Source: DATBHM01 sp963772375
Lineage (GTDB): Bacteria > Actinomycetota > UBA4738 > JACQTL01
Length of the DNA stretch: 64,000 nucleotides
NCBI GenBank assembly: GCA_963772375.1
Contig: CAVYXG010000001.1
Coordinates: 124,001-188,000, forward strand
Direction of reading: 5' to 3'
This document shows positions 32,934 to 44,549 of the stretch, one piece after another; the first letter of the stretch is position 1; every line of letters begins with the position of its first letter. The translations under genes were made by a program, and so were the position numbers. The notes below the pieces were generated by a model. It was not told the origin of the DNA. It saw only the letters and a list, made by a program, of their open reading frames with translations, and ran no database searches.

Positions 32934-33011
32934 ATGTTCGACGCGTACGCCCTGTCGCCTCGGCGGCCGGGCGTTTCTTCGTGGTGGGCGCCCGAACGCC
33001 CGGGCCGATGA
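32934..33011 (+). CDS. pyr operon leader ORF, 25 codons
   Basis: Reads MFDAYALSPRRPGVSSWWAP then ERPGR, stop TGA. Its ATG is 11 bases after the AAAGGAGG that follows the PyrR hairpin, and its TGA overlaps the ATG of pyrR (ATGATG). pyrR itself has no Shine-Dalgarno. The 3' half can form a stem (GGGCGTT with AACGCCC) that would cover the pyrR start unless ribosomes translate through it. Good candidate for a translated coupling leader. Confidence 0.6.
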   Translation: MFDAYALSPRRPGVSSWWAPERPGR

Positions 33012-33559
33012 TGGCCACGGCGACCCGGTTGATGGACGCCTCCGAGGTCAGGAGGGCCACCACCCGGATCGCGCACGAGATCCTGGAGAAGGGCAAGGGA
33101 GCGGCCGAGCTCGCCCTCGTGGGGATCGCCGCCCGGGGCGACGACCTGGCCCGGCGGCTGGCCGGCGAGATCCGCCGGATCGAGGGAGCCGACGTGCCGG
33201 TCGGGGCGCTCGACATCACCTTCTACCGCGACGACATCGGCCTGCGGGCCGAGGCGCCCGAGGTCCACCAGACGAGCATCCCATTCGACATCACCGGCAA
33301 GACCGTGGTGCTGGTCGACGACGTGCTGTTCACCGGGCGGACCATCCGGGCGGCCCTGGACGCGCTGGTCGACTTCGGGCGGCCCCGCGCCGTGCAGCTC
33401 GCCGTCCTGGTCGACCGGGGCCACCGCGAGCTGCCGATCCGCGCCGACTTCGTCGGCAAGAACGTCCCCACCCGCCACGACGAGGACGTCCGCGTGGCGC
33501 TCACCGAGACCGACGGGGAGGACGCCGTCTACCTGAGCCCAGGGGGAGCCCAACAGTGA
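33008..33559 (+). CDS. pyrR: Pyrimidine operon regulator / uracil phosphoribosyltransferase
   Basis: UMP-sensing RNA-binding protein with PRTase fold. 183 residues: ATRLMDASEVRRATTRIAHEIL, GIAARGDDLARRLAGEI, DITFYRDDIGL, and the PRPP loop VVLVDDVLFTGRTIRAALDAL; C-terminal LVDRGHRELPIRADFVGKN. ATG 33008 overlaps the leader ORF stop; ATG 33011 follows directly. Its stop overlaps the pyrB GTG. It should bind the leader hairpin upstream of itself. Confidence 0.95.
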   Translation: MMATATRLMDASEVRRATTRIAHEILEKGKGAAELALVGIAARGDDLARRLAGEIRRIEGADVPVGALDITFYRDDIGLRAEAPEVHQTSIPFDITGKTVVLVDDVLFTGRTIRAALDALVDFGRPRAVQLAVLVDRGHRELPIRADFVGKNVPTRHDEDVRVALTETDGEDAVYLSPGGAQQ

Positions 33560-34596
33560 ACAAGCACCTGCTGTCCATCCACGACGTGTCGGCGGAGGAC
33601 ATCGTCCGCATCCTCGACACCGCGGATTCCTTCCGGGAGGTGGGAACCCGCGTCATCAAGAAGGTCCCGGCGCTCCGCGGCCGGACGGTGGTCAACCTGT
33701 TCTACGAGAACTCCACGCGGACGCGGATCTCGTTCGAGCTGGCGGCGAAGCGCCTGTCGGCCGACGTCATCAACTTCTCGACGAGCGGCTCGAGCGTGTC
33801 GAAGGGCGAGTCCCTGAAGGACACCGCCCTGACGCTCCAGGCCATGGGCGCAGACGCGGTGGTCATCCGGCACTCCTCGAGCGGGTCGCCGCTCCAGCTC
33901 ACGAAGTGGATCAAGGGCAGCGTGCTGAACGCCGGCGACGGCACGCACGAGCACCCCACCCAGGCCCTGCTCGACCTGTACACGATCCGGGAGCGGATCG
34001 GCCGCCTGGAGGGCGTGAACGTCGCGATCGTGGGCGACGTCCTGCACTCGAGGGTGGCGCGATCGCTCTCCTTCGGCCTGGTCAAGATGGGGGCGAACGT
34101 CACGCTGATCGGGCCACCCACGCTGATCCCGGCCCCCGCGCCGCAGTGGGGCGTCCGGGTCAGCTACGACATCGAGTCGGTCCTGCCGACGCTGGACGTC
34201 TGCTACATGCTCCGCGTCCAGCGCGAGCGCCAGCGGCAGCAGTACTTCCCGAGCGTCCGGGAGTACGCGCGGCTGTTCGGGCTCACCTCCACGCGCGTGG
34301 GGATGCTCCCGGAGGGCGCGCTGATCATGCACCCGGGGCCGATGAACCGGGGCGTCGAGATCGATTCCGACGTCGCCGACCTGCCCCAGGCCGTCATCGA
34401 GGAACAGGTGACCAACGGGATCGCCGTCCGGATGTCGCTGCTGTACCTCCTGCTGGGGTCCGGGACGGCGCCGGAGGCCGAGGCGACCGAGGCCCCGGAG
34501 GCCGCTCCCGAAGCGCGCCCCGAGCAGGTCACGCTGCCCGAGTCCGCGGGTTCCGCGGCGACCGATCCCAAGGTGGAGGTGGGTGCAGATGCCTGA
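33556..34596 (+). CDS. pyrB: Aspartate carbamoyltransferase catalytic subunit
   Basis: Makes N-carbamoyl-L-aspartate. FYENSTRTRISFELAAKRL (carbamoyl phosphate loop), DGTHEHPTQALLDLYTI, VAIVGDVLHSRVARS, and IMHPGPMNRGVEI are all present. 346 residues, about 30 longer than usual because of an acidic Ala/Pro/Glu-rich tail after LLYLLLGSG. No pyrI gene, as in other actinobacteria. GTG start overlaps the pyrR stop. Confidence 0.96.
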   Translation: MNKHLLSIHDVSAEDIVRILDTADSFREVGTRVIKKVPALRGRTVVNLFYENSTRTRISFELAAKRLSADVINFSTSGSSVSKGESLKDTALTLQAMGADAVVIRHSSSGSPLQLTKWIKGSVLNAGDGTHEHPTQALLDLYTIRERIGRLEGVNVAIVGDVLHSRVARSLSFGLVKMGANVTLIGPPTLIPAPAPQWGVRVSYDIESVLPTLDVCYMLRVQRERQRQQYFPSVREYARLFGLTSTRVGMLPEGALIMHPGPMNRGVEIDSDVADLPQAVIEEQVTNGIAVRMSLLYLLLGSGTAPEAEATEAPEAAPEARPEQVTLPESAGSAATDPKVEVGADA

Positions 34597-35893
34597 GCGG
34601 CGGATCGTGCTCCGGAACGCCCGCATGGTGGATCCCTCCGCCGGGCGGGACGAGGTCCTCGACGTCCTCGTCGAGGGGACGACGGTCGCCGAGGTCGGCG
34701 CCGGGCTCGGCGCGGCGGGCGCGGACGAATTCGACTGCGACGGGCTGGTGCTGGCGCCCGGCCTGGTCGACCTGCACACGCACCTCCGCGAGCCGGGCCG
34801 GGAGGACAAGGAGACCGTCGAGAGCGGCTCGCGGGCGGCGGCGGCGGGCGGCTTCACGGCCGTCTCGCCGATGGCGAACACCGACCCCGTGGCCGACAAC
34901 GCGGCCGTGGTCCACGAGGTCCGTGCCCTGGCGGCCGCTGCGGGGCTGTGCGACGTGTTCCCCGTGGGGGCCATCACGCGCGGGCTGGCCGGCGAGGAGA
35001 TGGCGGAGATCGGGGAGATGGTCGAGGCCGGCGTCCGAGTGTTCAGCGACGACGGCCGGTGCGTGCCGAGCGCCCGCGTCCTGCGCAACGCCCTGTACTA
35101 CGCGCGGGCGTTTCCGGACGTGATCATCGCGGAGCACTGCGAGGACCCCACGCTGGCCGAGGGCGGGCAGATGCACGAGGGGTTCCACTCGTACTCGCTC
35201 GGCCTGGCCGGCCAGCCGAGGGAGGCCGAAGAGGTCATCGTGGCCCGGGACCTCGCGCTGGCCCGGCTGACCGGGGGGCGGCTGCACCTGTGCCACCTGT
35301 CCTCGGCGGGGTCGGTCGACATGGTCCGGCGAGCCAAGGCCGAGGGGCTGCGGGTCACCGCCGAGGTCACGCCGCACCACCTCGTGTTCGCCGACGAGGA
35401 CCTCGTCACCTACGACACCAGCCTGAAGGTCCACCCGCCGCTGCGATCGGTGGAGGACCGCGACGCGTTGTGGGAGGCCCTGGCGGACGGCACCATCGAC
35501 GCGGTGGCCACCGACCACGCGCCGCACGCGGTCGAGGAGAAGGAGGCGGAGTTCGACCAGTCGCCGCCGGGGACGATCGGGCTCGAGACGGCGCTCGCCG
35601 CGGTGCTCACGCACGGCGTCGCGACCGGGCGCATCGCGCTCCCGCGCGCGATCGAGGCCCTGTCGAACGCCCCGGCCGGGATCCTGGGCGCCACCGACCA
35701 CGGGGGGCCGATCGAGGCGGGCCGCGTCGCGAACCTGGTCGTGTTCGACCCGGGCGCCGAGTGGGTGGTCGAGGCGCCGTTCGTCTCGAAGAGCCGCAAC
35801 TCGGCGTTCCTGGGCCGGACGCTCTCCGGCCGTGTCGTCCACACGCTGTACCGGGGGCAGCCGGTCGTCGCGGACGGCAAGGTCCAGCGGTGA
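34589..35893 (+). CDS. pyrC: Dihydroorotase
   Basis: Zinc amidohydrolase that closes carbamoyl aspartate to dihydroorotate. Metal motif DLHTHLREPGREDKET, carboxylated-Lys region, HCEDPTLAEGG, LCHLSSAGSVDMVRRAKAEG, TAEVTPHHL and ATDHAPH. 434 residues, class I type. ATG 34589 lies inside the pyrB 3' end with GGAGG eight bases before it. Confidence 0.96.
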   Translation: MPERRIVLRNARMVDPSAGRDEVLDVLVEGTTVAEVGAGLGAAGADEFDCDGLVLAPGLVDLHTHLREPGREDKETVESGSRAAAAGGFTAVSPMANTDPVADNAAVVHEVRALAAAAGLCDVFPVGAITRGLAGEEMAEIGEMVEAGVRVFSDDGRCVPSARVLRNALYYARAFPDVIIAEHCEDPTLAEGGQMHEGFHSYSLGLAGQPREAEEVIVARDLALARLTGGRLHLCHLSSAGSVDMVRRAKAEGLRVTAEVTPHHLVFADEDLVTYDTSLKVHPPLRSVEDRDALWEALADGTIDAVATDHAPHAVEEKEAEFDQSPPGTIGLETALAAVLTHGVATGRIALPRAIEALSNAPAGILGATDHGGPIEAGRVANLVVFDPGAEWVVEAPFVSKSRNSAFLGRTLSGRVVHTLYRGQPVVADGKVQR

Positions 35894-35930
35894 TCCGGGC
35901 CGTTCGCCCGACCACCGCGTGGGGCGCACG

Positions 35931-37091
35931 GTGAGCCGCGCCCCGGAGGCGTTGCTCGTCCTCGAGGACGGCTCGGCGTTCCGGGGGCGCTCGTTCGGCG
36001 CCCCCGGGGAGTCGTTCGGCGAGGCGGTGTTCAACACCGGCATGGGCGGCTACCAGGAGGTCCTGACCGATCCGTCCTACGCGGGCCAGGTCGTCGTGAT
36101 GACCGCGCCCCACCAGGGGAACTACGGCGTGAACGGCGACGACCCCGAGTCCGGGGGGCTGCACGTCGCGGGGTTCGCCGTCCGCGAGGCGAGCCGGCGG
36201 GCGTCCTCGTGGCGGGCGGACCGGACGCTGGGGGAGGAGCTGGCCGGAGCCGGCGTGGTCGGCATCGAGGGCATCGACACCCGGCGCCTCACCCTGCGCA
36301 TCCGGGGCGGCGGGGCGATGCGGTGCGCGGTCGGCACCGAGGACCTCGACCCGGGCTCGCTCCACGAGCGGGTCCTGGCCCACCCGGGCATGGAGGGCGC
36401 CGACCTCGCCACGCGGGTCAGCGCCGACGAGCCGTACCAGGCGGTCCGGATCGTGGGCCCGGCGAGCGCGGCACACGGCCGGGTGTTCCGGGTGGCCGCC
36501 TACGACTTCGGGATCAAGCGGAACATCCTCCGGTCGCTGGCGGCGACCGGCATCGAGGCGACCGTGTTCCCGGCGACCACGCCGGCGGCCGAGGTGCTGG
36601 GCGGAGGGTTCGACGGCGTGTTCCTGTCGAACGGGCCGGGCGACCCGGCGGCCACGACGTACGGCGTGGAGGCGTGCCGGCAGCTGCTCGGCCGGGTGCC
36701 GGTGTTCGGCATCTGCCTCGGGCACCAGCTGATGGCGCGGGCGCTCGGCCTCGACACGTACAAGCTGAAGTTCGGCCATCGGGGGGCGAACCAGCCGGTG
36801 CTCAACGTGGACACCGGCCGGGTGGAGATCACCTGCCACAACCATGGCTTCGCGGTGGACCCGGGCACGAAGCGGACCGCGAAGGGTGGCAGACCGGCCG
36901 GAGCCGACACCGAGCGGGGAGCGGTCTCGTTCACGCACTGGAACCTGAACGACGGCACGCTGGAGGGCTTTCGCTGCAACGCTCTCCGAGCGTTCTGCGT
37001 GCAGTACCACCCCGAGGCGGCACCGGGGCCCCACGACGCGGGCTACCTGTTCGGGCGGTTCCGCGACCTCATGGCCGCGGGGGAGGGGTAG
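35931..37091 (+). CDS. carA: Carbamoyl-phosphate synthase small (glutaminase) subunit
   Basis: Releases ammonia from glutamine for CarB. EALLVLEDGSAFRGRSFGA, EAVFNTGMGGYQEVLTDPSY, and the class I amidotransferase triad: Cys in VFGICLGHQLMARALG, His and Glu in CVQYHPEAAPGPHD. 386 residues. GTG 35931 chosen; GTG 35919 is in frame four codons upstream. 37 bases after pyrC and 2 bases before carB. Confidence 0.95.
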   Translation: MSRAPEALLVLEDGSAFRGRSFGAPGESFGEAVFNTGMGGYQEVLTDPSYAGQVVVMTAPHQGNYGVNGDDPESGGLHVAGFAVREASRRASSWRADRTLGEELAGAGVVGIEGIDTRRLTLRIRGGGAMRCAVGTEDLDPGSLHERVLAHPGMEGADLATRVSADEPYQAVRIVGPASAAHGRVFRVAAYDFGIKRNILRSLAATGIEATVFPATTPAAEVLGGGFDGVFLSNGPGDPAATTYGVEACRQLLGRVPVFGICLGHQLMARALGLDTYKLKFGHRGANQPVLNVDTGRVEITCHNHGFAVDPGTKRTAKGGRPAGADTERGAVSFTHWNLNDGTLEGFRCNALRAFCVQYHPEAAPGPHDAGYLFGRFRDLMAAGEG

Positions 37092-37093
37092 CG

Positions 37094-40380
<3,287 letters not shown>

Positions 40381-40384
<4 letters not shown>

Positions 40385-41253
40385 TCCGAACCCGCTGCGA
40401 GGTGCTGTCCGCACGCAAGGCGGGGCTGTTCCTGTCGGTGACCCTCGTCGCCCCCGAGATCGCCGAACGGGCCCGCCCGGGGCAGTTCATCCAGATCGCG
40501 GTGCCGGACGGACGGCGGGTGTTCCTGCGGCGGCCGTTCTTCGTGCACCAGACGTCGCGGCGGGGCGGCTGGGCGGGGACGCTCGAGTTCGTCGTCGACC
40601 CCGGGAACGCCTCCGCCGAATGGCTCGGCGAGCTCCGCCCGCACCAGTTCCTCGACGTGATCGGGCCGCTCGGCAAGCCGTTCGGCCTGCCACGGAAGCC
40701 GGTGAGCTGCCTGCTGGTGTGCGAGGACCACGGGGTGGCGCCGCTGTACTTCCTGGGGGAGGAGCTGTCCGGGAGGGGACACCGCGTCGACATGGTCATC
40801 GGCGGCGCGACCCAGGACCGGGTGTTCAAGCCGATCGAGGGCAAGCGCCTGGCCCGGACGATCGCGGTCGTGACCGAGGACGGCTCGGCCGGGGAGCACG
40901 GCACGGTGGCCGACGTGCTCCCGTCGGTCGCGGAGAAGTGCCACACCGAGGTCGTGTACGCGGCCGGGCCCCGCCGGGTGCTCCAGATGGCCGCCGAGTT
41001 CTGCCGCTCGCGTTCGATCCCCGCGCAGGTCGCCGTCGAGGAGCCCATGGCCTGCGGACTGGGGCTCTGTTGGACGTGCGTGGTGCCGGTGGCGCACCGG
41101 GGCGGGCGGGGGCGGGGGTTCGACCATGTCCGCGCCTGCGTGGACGGTCCGGCCATGAACGCCGCCCGCATCCTGTGGGACCGGTGGGGGCAGCCGGAAG
41201 GGGAGCCGGAGCCGTCGGAGGGGTCCCCCGCCCTCGCCGGCTGGGCTGGATGA
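40381..41253 (+). CDS. pyrK: Dihydroorotate dehydrogenase electron transfer subunit
   Basis: FAD and [2Fe-2S] partner of the class 1B dehydrogenase; passes electrons to NAD. 290 residues. FAD-binding RPGQFIQIAVPDGRRVFLRRPFFV, NAD region CLLVCEDHGVAPLYFLGEEL, and the cluster Cys at 225, 230, 233 and 253 (ACGLGLCWTC, then ACVDGP). ATG overlaps the carB stop (ATGA). Its presence shows that the adjacent pyrD product is NAD-linked rather than quinone-linked. Confidence 0.93.
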
Positions 41254-41263
41254 GCCCGATCCC

Positions 41264-42340
41264 ATGAGCGGGCACGACATGGACCTGCCGGATGGCCTGC
41301 TGGGGGTGCGCACGGTGCCGTCCAACGGCGCCGACGCCGATCCCGAGCCACCGCCCCGTCGGGGGCGCCCGCCTGCGATCGCGGTCGAGCTGACCGACGA
41401 TCTCCGCCTGCCCACGCCGGTGATGGTGGCGGCGGGATGCTTCGGCCCGGAGCTCGGCCATCTCACCGACGTCCGCAAGCTGGGGGGCGTCGTCTCGAGG
41501 AGCGTCACGCTCCACCCGAACCGGGGCGTCGGGACGCCGAGGTGGACCGAGACGCCTTCGGGCATGCTGTCGACGACCGGCCTGCAGAACGACGGGCTCG
41601 ACGCGTTCCTGGAGCGCGACCTGCCACCGCTCGTGCGCACCAGGGCGCCCGTGTTCGTGAGCGTGGCCGGGTTCTCCGTCGAGGAGTACATGCAGATGGC
41701 GATCGCCCTCGAGGCGATCGCCGACGCCATCGCCGGCATCGAGGTGAACGCATGCTGCCCCAGCCGGGACCGAGACGGGCGGTGGTTCGCCGACACCCCG
41801 GACGGGGCCGCGGAGGTGGTGGGAGCCGTGGCCCGGCTCACGCACCTGCCGGTGTTCGCCAAGCTGTCCGCGGCCGTGGGCGACGTGACCGCCGTGGCCG
41901 CCGCGGCGATCCGGGCCGGCGCCCGGGGGGTGACGCTCACCCACTCCCTCCCGGCGCTGGCGGTCGACACGGTGACGTGGATGCCGCGTCTGGCCGCGGG
42001 GGAGGGCGGGTTGTCCGGCCCGGCGATCCGGCCGATCGCGCTGCAGGCCGTCCACCGCGTCGCGTCGGCGATGCCGGAGACGCCCGTCATCGGAGTGGGC
42101 GGGATCACCACCCCGGAGGACGCGATCGAGTTCCTCCTGGCGGGGGCGTGGGCCGTCCAGGTGGGAACCGCGCTCTTCGCGAACCCCGCTGCGGCGGTCG
42201 AGGCCGCGCTCGGCGTACAGCGATTCCTGGCGGACGCCGGGCTGGCCTCGGTGGTCGAGCTCCGCGGACGCCTGGGGAGGCCCCTGCCCCGAGCGGAGCC
42301 GATGGTCGAGGCCGAGGCGGCGAACCGGTCGGAGGGCTGA
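41264..42340 (+). CDS. pyrD: Dihydroorotate dehydrogenase, class 1B catalytic subunit
   Basis: FMN enzyme oxidising dihydroorotate to orotate. 358 residues with an unusual N-terminal extension of about 35 residues before AIAVELTDDLRLPTPVMVAAGCFG. Class 1 features: GGVVSRSVTLHPNRG, TPSGMLSTTGLQNDGLD, EVNACCPSRD with the catalytic Cys, FAKLSA, VIGVGGITTPEDAIEFLLAGAWAVQVGTA. Paired with pyrK upstream. One unusual point is ACCPS where NxSCPN is common. Confidence 0.93.
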   Translation: MSGHDMDLPDGLLGVRTVPSNGADADPEPPPRRGRPPAIAVELTDDLRLPTPVMVAAGCFGPELGHLTDVRKLGGVVSRSVTLHPNRGVGTPRWTETPSGMLSTTGLQNDGLDAFLERDLPPLVRTRAPVFVSVAGFSVEEYMQMAIALEAIADAIAGIEVNACCPSRDRDGRWFADTPDGAAEVVGAVARLTHLPVFAKLSAAVGDVTAVAAAAIRAGARGVTLTHSLPALAVDTVTWMPRLAAGEGGLSGPAIRPIALQAVHRVASAMPETPVIGVGGITTPEDAIEFLLAGAWAVQVGTALFANPAAAVEAALGVQRFLADAGLASVVELRGRLGRPLPRAEPMVEAEAANRSEG

Positions 42341-43039
42341 GTGGCCGCCGATCGCGCGAGCGGCCCCGGCACGAACCCCCTGATCGTGGCCATCGACCGG
42401 CCCGACCTCGACGGCGCCGAGGCGCTCGCGCGTTCGCTTGCCGGCTGGGTCGGACTGCTGAAGGTCGGACTGGAGCTGTTCGTGTCGAACGGTCCGGACG
42501 CCGTCCGCCGGATCCGGGCGCACGCGCCGGTGTTCCTCGATCTGAAGCTGCACGACATTCCGAACACCGTCGAACGGGCCGCCCGGGCCGCCGGCGCGCT
42601 CGGGCCGGACCTGCTCACCGTCCACGCGCTGGGTGGGGAGGCCATGGTGCGCGCTGCGGTGGACGGCGCCGCCGGAGGGGCCGCCGCCGTCGGCGTGGAC
42701 CCGCCGCGCGTCATCGCCGTCACCGTCCTGTCGAGCGTCGGGGGTGAATCGCTGGCCTCGCCCGCGTCGCTCGCCTTCGAGGCGGTGTCGGCGGGCGCGG
42801 CGGGGGTCGTGGTGTCCGGCGAGGACGTCCGCGAGGTGCGGGACGCCCTCGGTGACGAGCCCCTCGTCGTGGTCCCGGGCATCCGTCCGGCGGGTTTCGG
42901 ATCGAACGACCACGTCCGGGTGCAGAGCCCGCGCGACGCGCTGGCGGCTGGCGCGGACCATCTCGTGGTGGGCCGGCCGATCACGGGCGCGAGCGACCCG
43001 GCCGCGGCCGCCCGCATGGTGCTCGCCGAGATCGGTTGA
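42341..43039 (+). CDS. pyrF: Orotidine 5'-phosphate decarboxylase
   Basis: Last step of UMP synthesis. 232 residues: LIVAIDRPDLDGAEALARSL, LLKVGLELFVSNGP, the catalytic FLDLKLHDIPNTVERA, VVVPGIRP and ADHLVVGRPITGASDPAAAA. It belongs to the short subtype, not the longer mycobacterial type. GTG directly follows the pyrD stop. End of the pyr operon; mihF has its own promoter. Confidence 0.95.
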   Translation: MAADRASGPGTNPLIVAIDRPDLDGAEALARSLAGWVGLLKVGLELFVSNGPDAVRRIRAHAPVFLDLKLHDIPNTVERAARAAGALGPDLLTVHALGGEAMVRAAVDGAAGGAAAVGVDPPRVIAVTVLSSVGGESLASPASLAFEAVSAGAAGVVVSGEDVREVRDALGDEPLVVVPGIRPAGFGSNDHVRVQSPRDALAAGADHLVVGRPITGASDPAAAARMVLAEIG

Positions 43040-43231
43040 CCGGCCACCCTAAAACCCTTGCGCCGCAAGCGTTCTGAAGTGAGGAAACCGCGGGGCGCAC
43101 GCTCGGCTCGACCTGAGATTGACGTTGAGGCCGGGCGGGAGTCCCGTGCCTGGACGGTTTTGCGTCGCGGCTGGACCGCGTGCGTATAATGCCGCGTCCT
43201 TCACCCTATCCCTCACACACAAGGAGGCCTG
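43040..43231 (+). promoter_or_regulatory. mihF upstream region with a consensus -10
   Basis: TATAAT at 43185-43190, preceded by TGCG, is the only perfect -10 in the window. A weak TTGCGT lies 19 bases upstream. A TTGACG at 43119 has no matching -10. The leader of about 35 bases contains AAGGAGG four bases before ATG 43232. Strong constitutive expression is likely. Confidence 0.65.
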
Positions 43232-43546
43232 ATGCCCCTCCCGACCCTCAACGAGGAGCAGCGACGCGAAGCACTGGCCAAGGCCGCCGAGGCGCGGCGC
43301 AAGCGCGCCGAGATCAAGGCCGAGCTGAAGTCCGGCAAACGCGGCCTCAAGGACATCCTCGAGACACATGGCGACGACACCGTCGGCAAGATGAAGGTCT
43401 CCACCGTGCTCGAGTCGCTGCCCGGGGTCGGCAAGGTGAAGGCCCGCAAGCTCATGGAGCAGCTCGACATCTCGGCCACCCGGCGCGTCCGGGGTCTCGG
43501 CGCCAAACAGAAGGCGTCGCTCCTGGCCGAGTTCTCCAAGAAGTAG
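43232..43546 (+). CDS. mihF: Integration host factor, actinobacterial type
   Basis: 104-residue nucleoid-associated DNA-binding protein, specific to actinobacteria and unrelated to HU-type IHF. Basic N-terminal helix (EEQRREALAKAAEARRKRAEIKAELKSGKRGL), KVSTVLESLPGVGKVKARKLMEQL (helix-hairpin-helix-like) and RRVRGLGAKQKASLLAEF. Strong promoter and Shine-Dalgarno. Genetic neighbourhood with gmk and rpoZ is conserved. Confidence 0.95.
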   Translation: MPLPTLNEEQRREALAKAAEARRKRAEIKAELKSGKRGLKDILETHGDDTVGKMKVSTVLESLPGVGKVKARKLMEQLDISATRRVRGLGAKQKASLLAEFSKK

Positions 43547-43589
43547 GTCCGGCGCCGTCGACCCAGACGACGCGCCGACCCGCGATCCA

Positions 43590-44210
43590 ATCGAGCCTCC
43601 TGCGGGGGGCTCGACTGCGTTCGCCGATCACATCCCCCAGGCCGAGCGTCGTGGACGGCTGTTCGTCATCTCCGGCCCGTCCGGCGTCGGTAAGGGAACG
43701 GTCGTCAAGCGGCTCCTCGAGCTCGACCCGACCCTGTGGTTCTCGGTCTCCGCGAAGACCCGCGCGCCCCGGCCGGGCGAGGTGAACGGCCGCGAGTACT
43801 GGTTCGTGTCGGAGGAGCAGTTCGACGACATGGTCGAACGGGGCGATCTGCTCGAGTGGGCGTCGATGTTCGGACACCGCTCCGGGACCCCCGGTCGGCC
43901 CGTCGAGGTCAAGTGCCACGCCGGCAACGATGTGCTGCTCGAGATCGACGTCCAGGGGGCGCGACAGATCCGGGAACGCGTGCCGGACGCCGTGCTGATC
44001 TTCCTCGAGCCGCCCTCGCGGGAGGAGCTCATCCGGCGCCTGGAGGCCCGGGGAACCGAGCGCGGCGCCGACCTGGAGCGGCGTCTGGCCGCCGTGGACC
44101 GCGAGCTGGCCGAGGGCGAGCGGTTCGACCACCGCGTGGTGAACGACGACGTGGATCGGGCGGCGGGCGAGGTGGCGGCTATACTCGATTCGTACGGGCA
44201 CACGCGCTGA
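43590..44210 (+). CDS. gmk: Guanylate kinase, start codon unresolved
   Basis: Phosphorylates GMP to GDP. P-loop ISGPSGVGKGTVVKRLLELDP, FSVSAKTRAPRPGEVNGREYWFV, FLEWASMFG-like GDLLEWASMFG, VLLEIDVQGARQIRERVPDAVLIFLEPPS and the C-terminal VVNDDVDRAAGEV. The frame is open from inside mihF, yet there is no in-frame ATG, GTG or TTG before the P-loop: the first is GTG 43782, which would remove it. An ATC at 43590 is given as a provisional boundary. The upstream DPDDAPTRDPIEPPAGG reads like protein, so a rare start, or a small deletion after mihF, are both possible. Confidence 0.85.
   Translation: MEPPAGGSTAFADHIPQAERRGRLFVISGPSGVGKGTVVKRLLELDPTLWFSVSAKTRAPRPGEVNGREYWFVSEEQFDDMVERGDLLEWASMFGHRSGTPGRPVEVKCHAGNDVLLEIDVQGARQIRERVPDAVLIFLEPPSREELIRRLEARGTERGADLERRLAAVDRELAEGERFDHRVVNDDVDRAAGEVAAILDSYGHTR
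44180..44185 (+). promoter_or_regulatory. -10 box for rpoZ inside the gmk 3' end
   Basis: TATACT, the commonest -10 in this window. It would give rpoZ-coaBC a separate promoter with a leader of about 60 bases. Confidence 0.45.
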
Positions 44211-44254
44211 CCAGCGCGAATGGCCGTTGCAGCGCGACGAAAGGATCCACTCAC

Positions 44255-44509
44255 ATGATCGAGCCCAAGATCGACGACCTGATGAAAGCCGTCGATTCCA
44301 AGTTCAGCCTGGTCACCCTGTCCGCCAAGCGGGCCCGGGAGATCAATTCGTACTACTCGCAGCTCGGCGAGGGCCGCGGGGAGTTCGTCCCGCCGCTCGT
44401 CGAGTCGGCCGGCCTCCGGAACAAGCCGCTCACGATCGCCCTCGAGGAGATCGCCGAGGGCAAGGTCTCGTTCGAGCGGCCCGAGGGCCTGCAGGAACGC
44501 ATCAAGTAG
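44255..44509 (+). CDS. rpoZ: RNA polymerase omega subunit
   Basis: 84 residues: IDDLMKAVDSKFSLVTLSAKRAREINSYY is the conserved core; ESAGLRNKPLTIALEEIAEGKVSFE is typical for actinobacteria. ATG 44255 has AAAGGA nine bases upstream. Promotes polymerase assembly; placed between gmk and coaBC as usual. Confidence 0.95.
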   Translation: MIEPKIDDLMKAVDSKFSLVTLSAKRAREINSYYSQLGEGRGEFVPPLVESAGLRNKPLTIALEEIAEGKVSFERPEGLQERIK

Positions 44510-44549
44510 CACCCGATCACCGTCCGATCGGTCTTCCGGGAGGGCCGTG

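Noticed and set aside
43782..44210. gmk starting at GTG 43782
   Set aside because: It would delete the P-loop and the first third of a domain that is otherwise perfectly conserved.
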